The translations under genes were made by a program, and so were the position numbers. From the NCBI GenBank assembly GCA_003023565.1, contig PXSA01000002.1, forward strand, positions 47,691 through 111,690: a DNA stretch of 64,000 bases, read 5' to 3'. This document shows, piece by piece, positions 43,780-51,745 of this stretch. The notes under the pieces were generated by a model. That model did not search any database, was not told the DNA's origin, and saw only the letters and a program-made list of their open reading frames with translations. The DNA comes from Halobacteriales archaeon QS_9_68_17 (GTDB lineage: Archaea > Halobacteriota > Halobacteria > Halobacteriales > Natronoarchaeaceae). Within the stretch, counting starts at the first letter, position 1. Each line of letters opens with the position of its first letter.

Positions 43780-44175
43780 TTAATCCCTTCGACACGCGTT
43801 CTCGACGGTTACGTGAGGATCACGGATGGTGACGGCAACCGCGTCGTCCCGACAGCCGTCCCACTGCCACTCCTCGGTTCGAGAGGTACCATCCGTGATT
43901 TCGGACCCGACATCGTACTCGACCCGAACAGTTAGTGACGTTTCGTCGATGCCGGTCTGCATTTCTTCGATCTCCCCCGGAGCAGGCTCGAACTCACCTT
44001 CCCAACGTACATCCGTGTTACTCAGAACTTCCACTTTAGCTTTGATCGAGTCATCGGTTGCATTTGCAACAGTCACTCCGAGATCATCGGGCTCGTCCGG
44101 GTCGTCGTTCAGACATCCGGAAGTCGATGCTACACCCGCAGTTAGTGTGGTTAGTAGGAACGAACGTCGGTTCAT
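43780..44175 (-). CDS. Small Tat lipoprotein inserted after bax1
   Basis: A 131-residue lipoprotein with MNRRSFLLTTLTAGVASTSGC as signal (lipobox Cys near residue 21) and an acidic beta-rich mature domain (LGVTVANATDDSIKAKVEVL, TSLTVRVEYDVGSEIT). It is noticeably more AT-rich than its neighbours and uses codons such as TCA and ACA, suggesting transfer. It lies between complete bax1 and a fragment of the COG3270 gene, i.e. as cargo in a rearranged convergent junction. Function unknown. Confidence 0.75.
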   Translation of the reverse strand: MNRRSFLLTTLTAGVASTSGCLNDDPDEPDDLGVTVANATDDSIKAKVEVLSNTDVRWEGEFEPAPGEIEEMQTGIDETSLTVRVEYDVGSEITDGTSRTEEWQWDGCRDDAVAVTIRDPHVTVENACRRD

Positions 44176-44258
44176 CTATCGCTCATCCCATAAGTGGGTG
44201 GTGAATATAAGGAGTATGGAAGAACAACCGTCATCCTCTACGGCTGGAACCCTGTCAC

Positions 44259-44384
44259 CCCTTCGGCACGCGGGACCGGAGTTCGCCGTGAACGTAGCCG
44301 ACCCCCAGGCGCGTCCCCGTCCGCGAGCCCGCGGGCGGCGATCAGGTAGCCCCGGTCGCCGTCCCGGTCGAGCGCCTGGTCCTC
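44259..44384 (-). pseudogene. Decayed 3' tail of the COG3270 gene (duplicate)
   Basis: On the minus strand the segment reads EDQALDRDGDRGYLIAARG, then LADGDAP and, after a frameshift, GVGYVHGELRSRVPKG. This matches the C-terminal ~45 residues of the intact gene at 45862-46368 (EDQAIDWDGDWGYLIAAHG ... GVGLYLHGELRSRIPKG). Nucleotide identity is about 85 percent by eye. It ends near tggtc (44377-44381), where the bax1 fragment begins. Confidence 0.85.
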
Positions 44385-44700
44385 CGTCGACGCGAGCGCG
44401 GCGGCGTTCCCGGACGAGCTCCGGCCCGAGGACGACGTGGTGACGCTCTCCGCCCTCGCCGAGCGCCGCGGCGTGGGCGAGGCGGCCGTCGAGGGCAGGC
44501 GTTCCCCGACAACGAGCGCGTCGGGCGGACCCTGGTGCGGCCGGCGGTGCTCGACGACCTCGGCGAGCGAGTCGAAGCGGACCTGGACGAGGCGACCGAC
44601 GCACTGGAGTCCCGGGGGTCACCGACGCCAGCGCGGCCCGCGCTCGGTTACCGCGTCGAGTGGACTCGGCGGCGGGACGGTCCGCGAGCGCGAGGAGTGA
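44385..44700 (+). pseudogene. Decayed 3' tail of bax1 (duplicate)
   Basis: This copies bax1 from about 43415 to its stop. DELRPEDDVVTLSALAERRG and GVGEAAVEG match, a one-base deletion near 44492 (gagggg to gaggg) shifts the frame, then RPAVLDDLGE and LGYRVEW appear in other frames. The first ~170 bp are more than 90 percent identical to bax1, while the last ~130 bp are much more divergent. That contrast suggests the tail came from a diverged allele. Confidence 0.88.
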
Positions 44701-44745
44701 CAGGACACCCCCGAATGTATGAGGGATTCCGTCGTACGGCGATCG

Positions 44746-45789
44746 ATGGCAGGGGACCGCTGCGGCTACCACCACGACGTCACCGCGATCCCGGGTGCCG
44801 GCGAGACCACGTGTTGGCGTCCCGTCTGGGGCGACCGCGACCGGTGTGTGTGGCACGCCGACGAGTTCAACAAGTCCGAGGCCGACCTCAACGAGCTCGC
44901 GCCGAACGAGGGTGAGCGGATAGACGGCGCGGTGATCACGACGACGGACCTCAATGAGACGGACATGTTCAGCGACGTCGTCATGCTAGAGGCGACCTTC
45001 GAGAACGTCCGTCTGCGGTACGCCGACTTCTCCGAGGCCGATCTCCAGCGGTCGACGTTCAACGGCGTCGACGCGTACGGGGCGACGTTCCGCCGCGCGG
45101 ACCTGGAGGACGCACAGGTCAAGAACTCCGATCTCCGGAGCGCGTCGCTGATCCACGCCGAACTCTACAAGGTCGCGTTCTCCGACACTCGGGTCGACCG
45201 CAAGACTGAGTTCGGGTCGAAGCTCATTTACGAGGAGCGCCTCGAAGAGAGCGACGACGATAGCACTGTCGCGACCTGCCAGGAAGCGGCGACCTGGACC
45301 TACCGCCAGCTGGAGAGCCTGTTCACGCGGAACGCCGACCCCGTGCCGACGACGAAGTACTTCGTCCGCGAGAAGGACACGCGGCGGAAGGCGGCGTGGA
45401 AGCTGGGTAACTACGTCCGCGCGGTCAAGATGGAGGCGTCGCGGTGGGTGATGCTGTACGGGACGTCCCCGTGGCGAGTCCTCGGCGGTTCGGCCGTGGT
45501 GATCCTGATCTGCGCACTGCTGTTTCCCCTCACCGGCGGGATACAGGAGATGGGCGCGGACCAGGCGATCACGTACGCGGTCGAGCAGCCGCAGGACACG
45601 GCCGTTCCGGTCCTCGTGTCCGTCTTCCTGAAGAGCCTCTATTTCAGCGTCGTCACCTTCGCCACGCTCGGGTTCGGCGACATCAGCCCGGTCGGGAGCT
45701 TCGCGCGCTTTCTCGCCGGTGTGGAGTCCCTGCTCGGCTCGCTGCTGATGGCGATGCTCGTGTACGTGCTGACGCGGACGCCGCGGTGA
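44746..45789 (+). CDS. Pentapeptide-repeat protein with C-terminal two-helix ion channel
   Basis: A 347-residue protein. The N-terminus has a Cys/His set (CGYHH, TCWRP, RCVWH), possibly a zinc knuckle. Residues ~55-130 are pentapeptide repeats (ADFSEADLQRSTFNG, RRADLEDAQVKNSDLRSASL). Near residue 215 begins a potassium-channel-like module: helix WRVLGGSAVVILICALLFPL, pore SLYFSVVTFATLGFGDISP with the filter TLGFGD, and helix FLAGVESLLGSLLMAMLVYV. A beta-helix sensor attached to a cation channel is plausible. An ATG at 44719 is an alternative start. It starts right after the bax1 fragment. Confidence 0.85.
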   Translation: MAGDRCGYHHDVTAIPGAGETTCWRPVWGDRDRCVWHADEFNKSEADLNELAPNEGERIDGAVITTTDLNETDMFSDVVMLEATFENVRLRYADFSEADLQRSTFNGVDAYGATFRRADLEDAQVKNSDLRSASLIHAELYKVAFSDTRVDRKTEFGSKLIYEERLEESDDDSTVATCQEAATWTYRQLESLFTRNADPVPTTKYFVREKDTRRKAAWKLGNYVRAVKMEASRWVMLYGTSPWRVLGGSAVVILICALLFPLTGGIQEMGADQAITYAVEQPQDTAVPVLVSVFLKSLYFSVVTFATLGFGDISPVGSFARFLAGVESLLGSLLMAMLVYVLTRTPR

Positions 45790-45861
45790 GGCGTCGACCG
45801 TCGCGGTCGGGCCGGCGCTCCGGTTCCGCGTCGAAACCGCGCGCCTCGGGACGGTTCTCCC

Positions 45862-46368
45862 TCAGAACTCCCGGCGGCGTCCCTTCGGGATCCGCGACCG
45901 GAGTTCGCCGTGCAGGTAGAGGCCGACGCCGAGCGGCGCGTCCGTGCCCGCGAGCCCGTGGGCGGCGATCAGGTAACCCCAGTCGCCGTCCCAGTCGATC
46001 GCTTGGTCCTCGCCGGCGACGAACCGGTCGGCCTGCTCGCGCGTCAGGCGGATCACGTTCCGCTCGGCCTCGGCCCCGAACCGCTGGGCGGCCTCGGTCG
46101 TCGGCTTCCAGTGTTCCTGCCGGGTGCGCATGAACGCCATCCCGAGTCCCTCGATGCGAACCGGCGAGTCGACCTCGCCGGCGAACGCCCAGACCTTGCC
46201 AGCGCCCTTCTCCCAGAAGGCGATCCCGTCGAACGTCTCGGGCGGGACGGCGAAGCGCTCGGTCCACCAGTCGACGACCTCCCGACGGGACGCCCGTCCC
46301 TCCACCTCGCGCTCGTCGGGGGTCGACGGGAGGCGGTCGAACTGCTGGCCACTGTTGCCGTCGCTCAT
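45862..46368 (-). CDS. NOL1/NOP2/fmu-type ribosome biogenesis protein (COG3270-like)
   Basis: A 168-residue soluble protein. VVDWWTERFAVPPETFDGI, VWAFAGEVDSPVRIEGLGMA, TTEAAQRFGAEAERNVIRL and the end LGVGLYLHGELRSRIPKG form an RNA-binding PUA-like fold that in bacteria is the C-terminal part of the rRNA methyltransferase. Here it is a separate gene whose start overlaps the methyltransferase stop by four bases, so the two polypeptides likely work together on rRNA. A decayed copy of its tail lies at 44.3 kb. Confidence 0.82.
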   Translation of the reverse strand: MSDGNSGQQFDRLPSTPDEREVEGRASRREVVDWWTERFAVPPETFDGIAFWEKGAGKVWAFAGEVDSPVRIEGLGMAFMRTRQEHWKPTTEAAQRFGAEAERNVIRLTREQADRFVAGEDQAIDWDGDWGYLIAAHGLAGTDAPLGVGLYLHGELRSRIPKGRRREF

Positions 46369-47273
46369 GCCGTCACCTCCAGTTTCGCGACGAAGAACCC
46401 GCCGGTGTCCCGGAACTGCGGGTAGATGCGGGCGGCCTTCCGGACGCTCTCGTCGTACTCCTCGCCCTCCCACTCGGTGACGCCGGGCGCGCACTCGACT
46501 TCGAGGCCCGTCTCGACGAGGCGGCAGTCCTCCTCGCCGAGGACGTGGTCGAGCACGCCCTCGTTCTCCTCGGGCGCGAACGTGCAGGTCGAGTAGACGA
46601 CGGTGCCGCCCTCGCGGGTCGCCTGCACGGCCCGCCGGAGGATGCCCTTCTGGACGCCGGCGACGCCGCGGACGTGGCGCAGGTCCCACTCGTCCAGCGC
46701 GTCGGGGTTCTTGCGGATCGTCCCCTCGCAGGAGCAGGGAGCGTCGACCAGCGCCCGGTCGAACGGCTCCCCGCCGAACGGCTTCAGCGAGAAGTTTCGG
46801 GCGTCCCGGTTCGTCACGGCGACGTTCGTCACGCCCAGGCGCTCGGCGTTCGACCGCAGCGCCGAGAGCCGACCGAGGTTGCTGTCGTTGGCGACGAGCA
46901 GGCCGCGGTCGTCCATCAGCGCCGCGAGGTGGGTCGTCTTGCTCCCCGGCGCGGCGGCCGCGTCCCAGACGCGTTCGCCCGGGTCGGGGTCGAGGACGGT
47001 CGCGGGCAGCGAGGACACCACTTCCTGTCCGTGGACCCAGCCGTGGAAGTACGGCCAGGTGTTGCCGGGGCGGTCCGTGTCGACAGTCATGACGCGATCG
47101 TTCCAGGCCGCCTGCTCCCAGCCGACGCCGGCCTCGTCGAACGCGGCGGTCACCTCGCCCACCGACGCCTTGATCGGGTTGACCCGGACCGCCGAGGGGA
47201 GCGGCCGCCGGCACGCGCCGAGGAAGGCCTCGAAGTCGTCGATAACGGGGCGATACCGTTCCAGAGTCTCCAT
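46365..47273 (-). CDS. NOP2/Sun-family RNA m5C methyltransferase
   Basis: A 302-residue SAM-dependent enzyme. Seen: an N-terminal RNA-binding part with LPSAVRVNPIKAS, VWDAAAAPGSKTTHLAALM (SAM-binding motif I), VANDSNLGRLSAL, the double-cysteine pair ALVDAPCSCEGTIRKNP and VYSTCTFAPEENEGVLD, which are the catalytic and release cysteines, and GGFFVAKLEV at the end. It methylates cytosine in rRNA or tRNA. It forms a two-gene operon with the downstream PUA-like gene. Confidence 0.92.
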   Translation of the reverse strand: METLERYRPVIDDFEAFLGACRRPLPSAVRVNPIKASVGEVTAAFDEAGVGWEQAAWNDRVMTVDTDRPGNTWPYFHGWVHGQEVVSSLPATVLDPDPGERVWDAAAAPGSKTTHLAALMDDRGLLVANDSNLGRLSALRSNAERLGVTNVAVTNRDARNFSLKPFGGEPFDRALVDAPCSCEGTIRKNPDALDEWDLRHVRGVAGVQKGILRRAVQATREGGTVVYSTCTFAPEENEGVLDHVLGEEDCRLVETGLEVECAPGVTEWEGEEYDESVRKAARIYPQFRDTGGFFVAKLEVTA

Positions 47274-47424
47274 TGCCGTCCGGTTGGCCCGGCGCTCGCA
47301 AGTGCGTTTCGACGGTGCGTGGGGTCGGCGCTCGCGCCGCCAGTGCCGGTCGTTCGGCGCGCGAGTGCGCGGACCGCTCCCGCCCACCCCCATCGTTAAG
47401 CCCCGTCCGGCGGTCTATCCGAAC

Positions 47425-48168
47425 ATGGCGCACGTCAGACTCCGCGGAGACGAGGTCGACCTCGACGAACCGTATCTGGTAGAGGGGATGCCCGGCGTCG
47501 GACTGGTCGGGAAGATCGCCACGGACCACCTGGTGGAGCAGTTCGACATGGAGTACTACGCCAGCGTCCACTGCGACGGCCTCCCCCGGATCGGCGTCTA
47601 CCAGGACGGCGACCGGACGGTCCGTCCGCCGGTCAGGCTGTACGCGGACGAGAAGCGGGACCTCCTCGCCCTCCAGAGCGACGTCCCGGTCTCGGCGGAG
47701 AAGGCCACCGAGTTCGCGGACTGCGTGACGGAGTGGATCGCCGACAACGACGTGACGCCGCTGTACCTGAGCGGCAGGCCGGGCGCGAAGGACGGCGACG
47801 GCCCCGCCCTGTTCGGCGTCGGGACGGAAAACGGCGGCGAGTGGCTCGACGAACAGGACGTAGACGTCCCGAGCGAGAACGGGGCCATCGCGGGGCCGAC
47901 CGGCGCGCTCATCAGTCGGGCCGCCGAGAACGACATCGACAGCGTCGGCCTCATCGTCGAGAGCGACTCGCAGTTCCCCGACCCCGAGGCGGCGCGGGTG
48001 CTCATCGACCGCGGCATCGCGCCGCTGGCGAACGTCGACGTGGACGTCTCGAACCTCGTCGACCGCGCCGAGGAGATCCGCGAGCAGAAAGAGAAACTCG
48101 CCCAGCGGATGGGACAGGCGGACGAGGACACGAGTTCGCAGGCCCAGCCGCTGCGGATGTTCCAGTAG
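47425..48168 (+). CDS. PAC2-family proteasome-assembly-chaperone-like protein
   Basis: A 247-residue soluble protein of the PAC2 family: YLVEGMPGVGLVGKIATDHL at the N-terminus, PPVRLYADEKRDLLALQSDV in the middle, NGAIAGPTGALISRAAENDI and a C-terminal coiled stretch AEEIREQKEKLAQRMGQ. Archaeal members resemble the eukaryotic proteasome assembly chaperone 2; their role is not settled. Divergent from the RNA methyltransferase gene. Confidence 0.85.
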   Translation: MAHVRLRGDEVDLDEPYLVEGMPGVGLVGKIATDHLVEQFDMEYYASVHCDGLPRIGVYQDGDRTVRPPVRLYADEKRDLLALQSDVPVSAEKATEFADCVTEWIADNDVTPLYLSGRPGAKDGDGPALFGVGTENGGEWLDEQDVDVPSENGAIAGPTGALISRAAENDIDSVGLIVESDSQFPDPEAARVLIDRGIAPLANVDVDVSNLVDRAEEIREQKEKLAQRMGQADEDTSSQAQPLRMFQ

Positions 48169-48232
48169 GGGCGACTCCGGTCCCGTGTCGGGACGCGACG
48201 GCCGGGACTGCGGATCTCGTCCCTGGGCAGCG

Positions 48233-48478
48233 TCACCCGTCCGCTGTCCGCCGCCAGTAGTACGGGAACGCGACGACGAAACACAGCAACCCGCCGCCGA
48301 ACAGGGTCGTTTGCGGCCCCGGGACGAGGGCGATCCGGACCGTGAACGCGACGAGGGACAGCGCGAAGACGACGCCGCCGACCAGCCACGCGTCGTCGAA
48401 CGGCCTGTCGGCCGGAACGCCGAGGGCTCCGAGCGCGGCGAACGTCGCGACGAACGGACCAGGGACGGCGGCACCGCG
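48233..48478 (-). pseudogene. Remnant of a small two-helix membrane protein
   Basis: The minus-strand frame reads VPGPFVATFAALGALGVPAD, then WLVGGVVFALSLVAFTVRIA, then TLFGGGLLCFVVAFPYYW and stops at 48233, so two or three membrane helices are visible. No start codon exists: an in-frame stop precedes at 48482. Either the 5' end was lost or a small exotic start is used. Confidence 0.45.
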
Positions 48479-48642
48479 TACTCACTCCGGCGCGGCGAGC
48501 AGGGGAGAGACGCCCGCGGACGGGGCGGCGATCACAGTGTCGGACCTCCTCGCGAGGAAACGAACGCTGCGGACCCCGTCGAAACGCGGTCGCCCCGCGC
48601 CGTGACGAGGGGTTTTTGAGAGGGGCGGGCGACGTGTCGGGT

Positions 48643-48789
48643 ATGAGCGACCTCGAAGACGCCGTCGAGGAGTTCCTCGACGAGGCCGACACGGTGTACG
48701 GGGAGTACGAACAGGGGTACATGAACGCCGACGTCGCGCTCGACCGCCTCGAAACCCACATCGATGACCTCCGGGCGGAACACGAGTAG
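48643..48789 (+). CDS. Very small acidic protein (48 residues)
   Basis: MSDLEDAVEEFLDEADTVYG begins a 48-residue helical protein ending DDLRAEHE, with an ATG directly after a GC-rich leader and a normal stop. Acidic composition and codon pattern fit a real haloarchaeal small protein; homologues of this type are common but uncharacterised. Possibly helical and dimeric. Confidence 0.6.
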   Translation: MSDLEDAVEEFLDEADTVYGEYEQGYMNADVALDRLETHIDDLRAEHE

Positions 48790-48851
48790 CCGGGCGACAT
48801 CTCTCGAGCGTATCATTTATTACGGTCCGGCCAATGAGAACTGGCAGACAG

Positions 48852-49217
48852 ATGACCGGTACCCAGCAGCGGCTTCTCTTCCTGGGCGACGACGCGGTCG
48901 CCGCCGCCGTCGCCGCGGTCGTTGACGACGCGAGCGTCGCGACAGCGGAGCGCGACGCCGCTCCGAGCGCCACGCTCGACGGCGATTACGACGGGGTTCT
49001 GGTCGAGGACGGGTCCGCCGAGGCGATCGACGCGGTCCGCGGGATCACCGCGGACGAGGATGCCCCCGACGCGCTCCTCGTGACCGCGGACTGCGGCGGG
49101 GTCGACGCGGCGATGGACGCCGGAGCCGTCGACTACGTCGCGAACTCGACCGCTACCGGACGCTCGTCGAGGCGGTCGGCGACCCCATGTACGTCCTCGA
49201 CGAGGACGGCGTCGTGA
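48852..49217 (+). pseudogene. Receiver-like N-terminus of a split histidine kinase
   Basis: The frame encodes QRLLFLGDDAVAAAVAAVV, DYDGVLVEDGSAEAIDAVRG, DAPDALLVTADCGG and DAGAVDYVANST, which is a degenerate receiver-like domain typical of haloarchaeal sensor kinases. The phospho-acceptor aspartate seems absent. After DYV the match continues in another frame (ELDRYRTLVEAVGDP) without the usual ~20-residue linker, so a deletion with frameshift has separated it from the kinase. Confidence 0.6.
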
Positions 49218-50206
49218 CGGTAGCCAACGAGGCCATGGCCGACCACCTCGGCTACGACCGGGAAGCGGTCGTCGGCTCTCACACGCGGGAGTTCGTGGCC
49301 GACGAGGACTACGAGCGGGGGACGGAGCTCCTTCGAGAACTGCACGGCGACGACGGGCGCGACTGGGCGACCTACGACATGGACAGCGTCACTGCCGACG
49401 GCGACCGGATACCGACGGAGAACCACGTCGCGGTCCTCGAAGGCGAGAGCGGCGAGTTCGCGGGGTCGGTCGGCGTCGTCCGCGACATCAGCGAGCGGAA
49501 GCGCCGGACCGAGGCGCTCGAACGCCAGAACGAGCGGCTGGACGAGTTCGCGAGCGTCGTCGGCCACGACCTCCGCAACCCGCTGAACATCGTGGCCGGC
49601 CATCTCGAACTCGCCCGCGAGACGGGCGAGGCCCGCCACTTCGACGCCATCGAGGAGGAGGTCGGGCGCATCGAGGACCTGCTCGACGAACTGTTGACGC
49701 TCGCCCGGCAGGGGAAGGTGGTCAGCGACCCCGAGACGGTGTCGCTGACGGCGGTCGCGCGGGCCGCCTGGGAAGGCGTGGCGACCGGCGACGCGACGCT
49801 GGAACTGTCCGACGGGGACGCCGCGGTGGGGGCCGACGAGACGCGACTCCGCGAACTGTTCGAGAACCTCTTTCGGAACGCCGTCGAACACGCCGGGACC
49901 GGCGTGACGGTGCGCGTCGGGACGACGGAGGAGGGGTTTTACGTCGCCGACGACGGCCCCGGTATTCCCGAACCGGACCGTGACCGGGTGTTCGACCGCG
50001 GGTACACGACGGCCGAGGAGGGGACCGGCCTCGGCCTCGACATCGTCGAGCGGATCGCCGAGGGACACGGCTGGAACGTCTCCGTGGCGGCGAGAGACGC
50101 CGGCGACCGAGACGAGCGCGGGCGACTGCTCAGGGGGCCGGGCGGGGGAAGCGACCCGGAGTCGGGTGCCCGGTTCGAGTTCCGGACGGGCGTCAGTCAC
50201 CGATGA
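49187..50206 (+). CDS. PAS-domain sensor histidine kinase, N-terminally truncated
   Basis: A 339-residue kinase from ATG 49187. A PAS domain (MYVLDEDGVVTVANEAMADHL ... GVVRDISERK) is followed by the HisKA helix (EFASVVGHDLRNPLNIVAGH with the phospho-accepting His) and the ATPase domain (LFRNAVEHAG, VADDGPGIPE, TGLGLDIVERIAEGHGW). The PAS begins about 15 residues upstream of this start in a frame that no longer joins the receiver-like part. The kinase core is intact and may still act. Overlaps the ABC ATPase 3' end by 14 bp, convergent. Confidence 0.8.
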   Translation: MYVLDEDGVVTVANEAMADHLGYDREAVVGSHTREFVADEDYERGTELLRELHGDDGRDWATYDMDSVTADGDRIPTENHVAVLEGESGEFAGSVGVVRDISERKRRTEALERQNERLDEFASVVGHDLRNPLNIVAGHLELARETGEARHFDAIEEEVGRIEDLLDELLTLARQGKVVSDPETVSLTAVARAAWEGVATGDATLELSDGDAAVGADETRLRELFENLFRNAVEHAGTGVTVRVGTTEEGFYVADDGPGIPEPDRDRVFDRGYTTAEEGTGLGLDIVERIAEGHGWNVSVAARDAGDRDERGRLLRGPGGGSDPESGARFEFRTGVSHR

Positions 50207-50945
50207 GCGCCCGGACCTCCTCCTTGTGAGCGACGAACGACTCGTCGGTGACCGACCGCGGGCGCGGCAGGTCCACGTCCACTATCTCGCGGACCGTGCC
50301 CGGTTCGGTCCCCAGTACGACGACCCGGTCAGCGAGTTTCACCGCCTCTTCCACGTCGTGGGTGACGAAAAGCACCGTCTTGCCCGTCTCCCGCCAGATG
50401 TCGAGGACCTCCTCGTGGAGCATGTCCCGCGTCCGGGCGTCGACCGCGCCGAACGGTTCGTCCATCAGCAGGAGGTCCGGGTCGACGGCCAGCGCGCGGG
50501 CGATGCCGACGCGCTGTTTCATCCCGCCGCTTATCCGTGACGGGTACGCGTCCTCGAACCCGTCGAGGCCGACGAGGTCTATCAGTTCCTGCGTGCGGCG
50601 CTCCCGGGCCTCGCTGTCGATGTCCTGCTGTTCGAGACCGAACCGGACGTTCCCGCTGACCGTCCGCCAGGGGAACAGGTGGTACTCCTGAAAGACGATC
50701 CCCACGTCCGTACTCGGGGCGGTGACGGGGTCACCGTCGAGGCGGACGCTCCCGGTCGTCGGCGACTCCAGACCGCCGATGAGCCGGAACAGGGTGGTCT
50801 TGCCGGATCCGGACGGCCCGACGACGCAGACGAACTCCCCGGAGGCGACGTCGAAGCTAACGTCTCGCAGCGCCTCGACCGCCCCGTCGGCGGTCTCGTA
50901 GGACTTGCCGACGCCCTCGACGCTGACTTTCGGGTCTACTGCCAC
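50193..50945 (-). CDS. ABC transporter ATPase, nitrate/sulfonate/taurine type
   Basis: A 250-residue ATPase. Seen: Walker A VGPSGSGKTTLFRLIGG, Q-loop VGIVFQEYHLFPW, signature RISGGMKQRVGIARAL, Walker B LLLMDEPFGAVDA and switch FVTHDVEEAVKLADRVVVLG, the pattern of SsuB/TauB/NrtD. The start is GTG at 50945, overlapping the permease stop by 10 bp. It powers the uptake system encoded upstream. Confidence 0.88.
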   Translation of the reverse strand: MAVDPKVSVEGVGKSYETADGAVEALRDVSFDVASGEFVCVVGPSGSGKTTLFRLIGGLESPTTGSVRLDGDPVTAPSTDVGIVFQEYHLFPWRTVSGNVRFGLEQQDIDSEARERRTQELIDLVGLDGFEDAYPSRISGGMKQRVGIARALAVDPDLLLMDEPFGAVDARTRDMLHEEVLDIWRETGKTVLFVTHDVEEAVKLADRVVVLGTEPGTVREIVDVDLPRPRSVTDESFVAHKEEVRALIGD

Positions 50946-51745
50946 GCTAACACCCTGCGTTGAAAGCTCCTGAACGCGGAGTCGACGAGCAGGAACATCA
51001 GGCTCAGCACGAGGATGTACGCGATCACCACGTCGACCGCGAGGTTGTTGCTCGCACGGACGATCGTCTGGCCGATACCCGGGACGCCGAACAGTTCGGC
51101 GGCGACGACGAGCATCCAGCACCGGCCGATACCGGTGCGGACGCCGGTGAGTATCTCCGGGAGCGCCGCCGGGAGGACGACCTTGCGGACGAGGCCCGGA
51201 CCGCTCCGAACGTCCAGACTGCGGGCGACCTCGACGAGTTCCTCCGAGACGTTCTCGACGCCGCCGTAGGTCGCGTAGAAGTTGATCCAGAAGCCGCCGG
51301 CGGCCACGATGAACGCGGCACCGGCGTGGTTGATGCCGAACCACGCGATCGCGAACCCGATGAGTGCGATCGGCGGGACGGGCCGCAGGACGCGCACCAC
51401 CGGCGTGAACGCGTCGTCGGCGAGGGGACTCCACCCCATGAGCAGGCCGAGCGCGACCCCGAGGACCGTTCCCGCGACGGTCCCCGGTGCCCAGTGGCGG
51501 ACGCTCTGAGAGAGGGCCTCCACCATCGCTCCGGAGCGCAGTTCGGCGACGAACGTCTCGGCGACCGACGCCGGGCCGGGGAGGATGTACGGCGGTTGCG
51601 TCCCTGCGACCGCCCACCAGACGGCGAGGAACCCGACGATCCCTGCGACGCCGTAGGCGTACCGGCGGAGGTTCCGCTCGCCCCGGAGGACGTCGGCCGC
51701 CCCCGAGCCCTCGCCGAACGCGCTCTCGTCGGTCGCCTCGCTCAT
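50936..51745 (-). CDS. ABC transporter permease, nitrate/sulfonate/taurine type
   Basis: A 269-residue membrane protein with about six helices and an N-terminal acidic cytoplasmic tail. The coupling loop is the family EAA motif variant, LVRKVVLPAALPEILTGVRT. LRPVPPIALIGFAIAWFGI and AAELFGVPGIGQTIVRASN also match. The start overlaps the binding-protein stop by four bases (ATGA). It forms the pore for the substrate captured by the lipoprotein. Confidence 0.88.
   Translation of the reverse strand: MSEATDESAFGEGSGAADVLRGERNLRRYAYGVAGIVGFLAVWWAVAGTQPPYILPGPASVAETFVAELRSGAMVEALSQSVRHWAPGTVAGTVLGVALGLLMGWSPLADDAFTPVVRVLRPVPPIALIGFAIAWFGINHAGAAFIVAAGGFWINFYATYGGVENVSEELVEVARSLDVRSGPGLVRKVVLPAALPEILTGVRTGIGRCWMLVVAAELFGVPGIGQTIVRASNNLAVDVVIAYILVLSLMFLLVDSAFRSFQRRVLAWQ

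Noticed and set aside
45862..48474. Open minus-strand frame of 870 codons covering several genes
   Set aside because: Most of it is Arg/Pro/Ser-rich antisense or off-frame translation typical of high-GC DNA. Only its last part (45862-46368) is a real gene; the RNA methyltransferase and PAC2 genes explain the rest.
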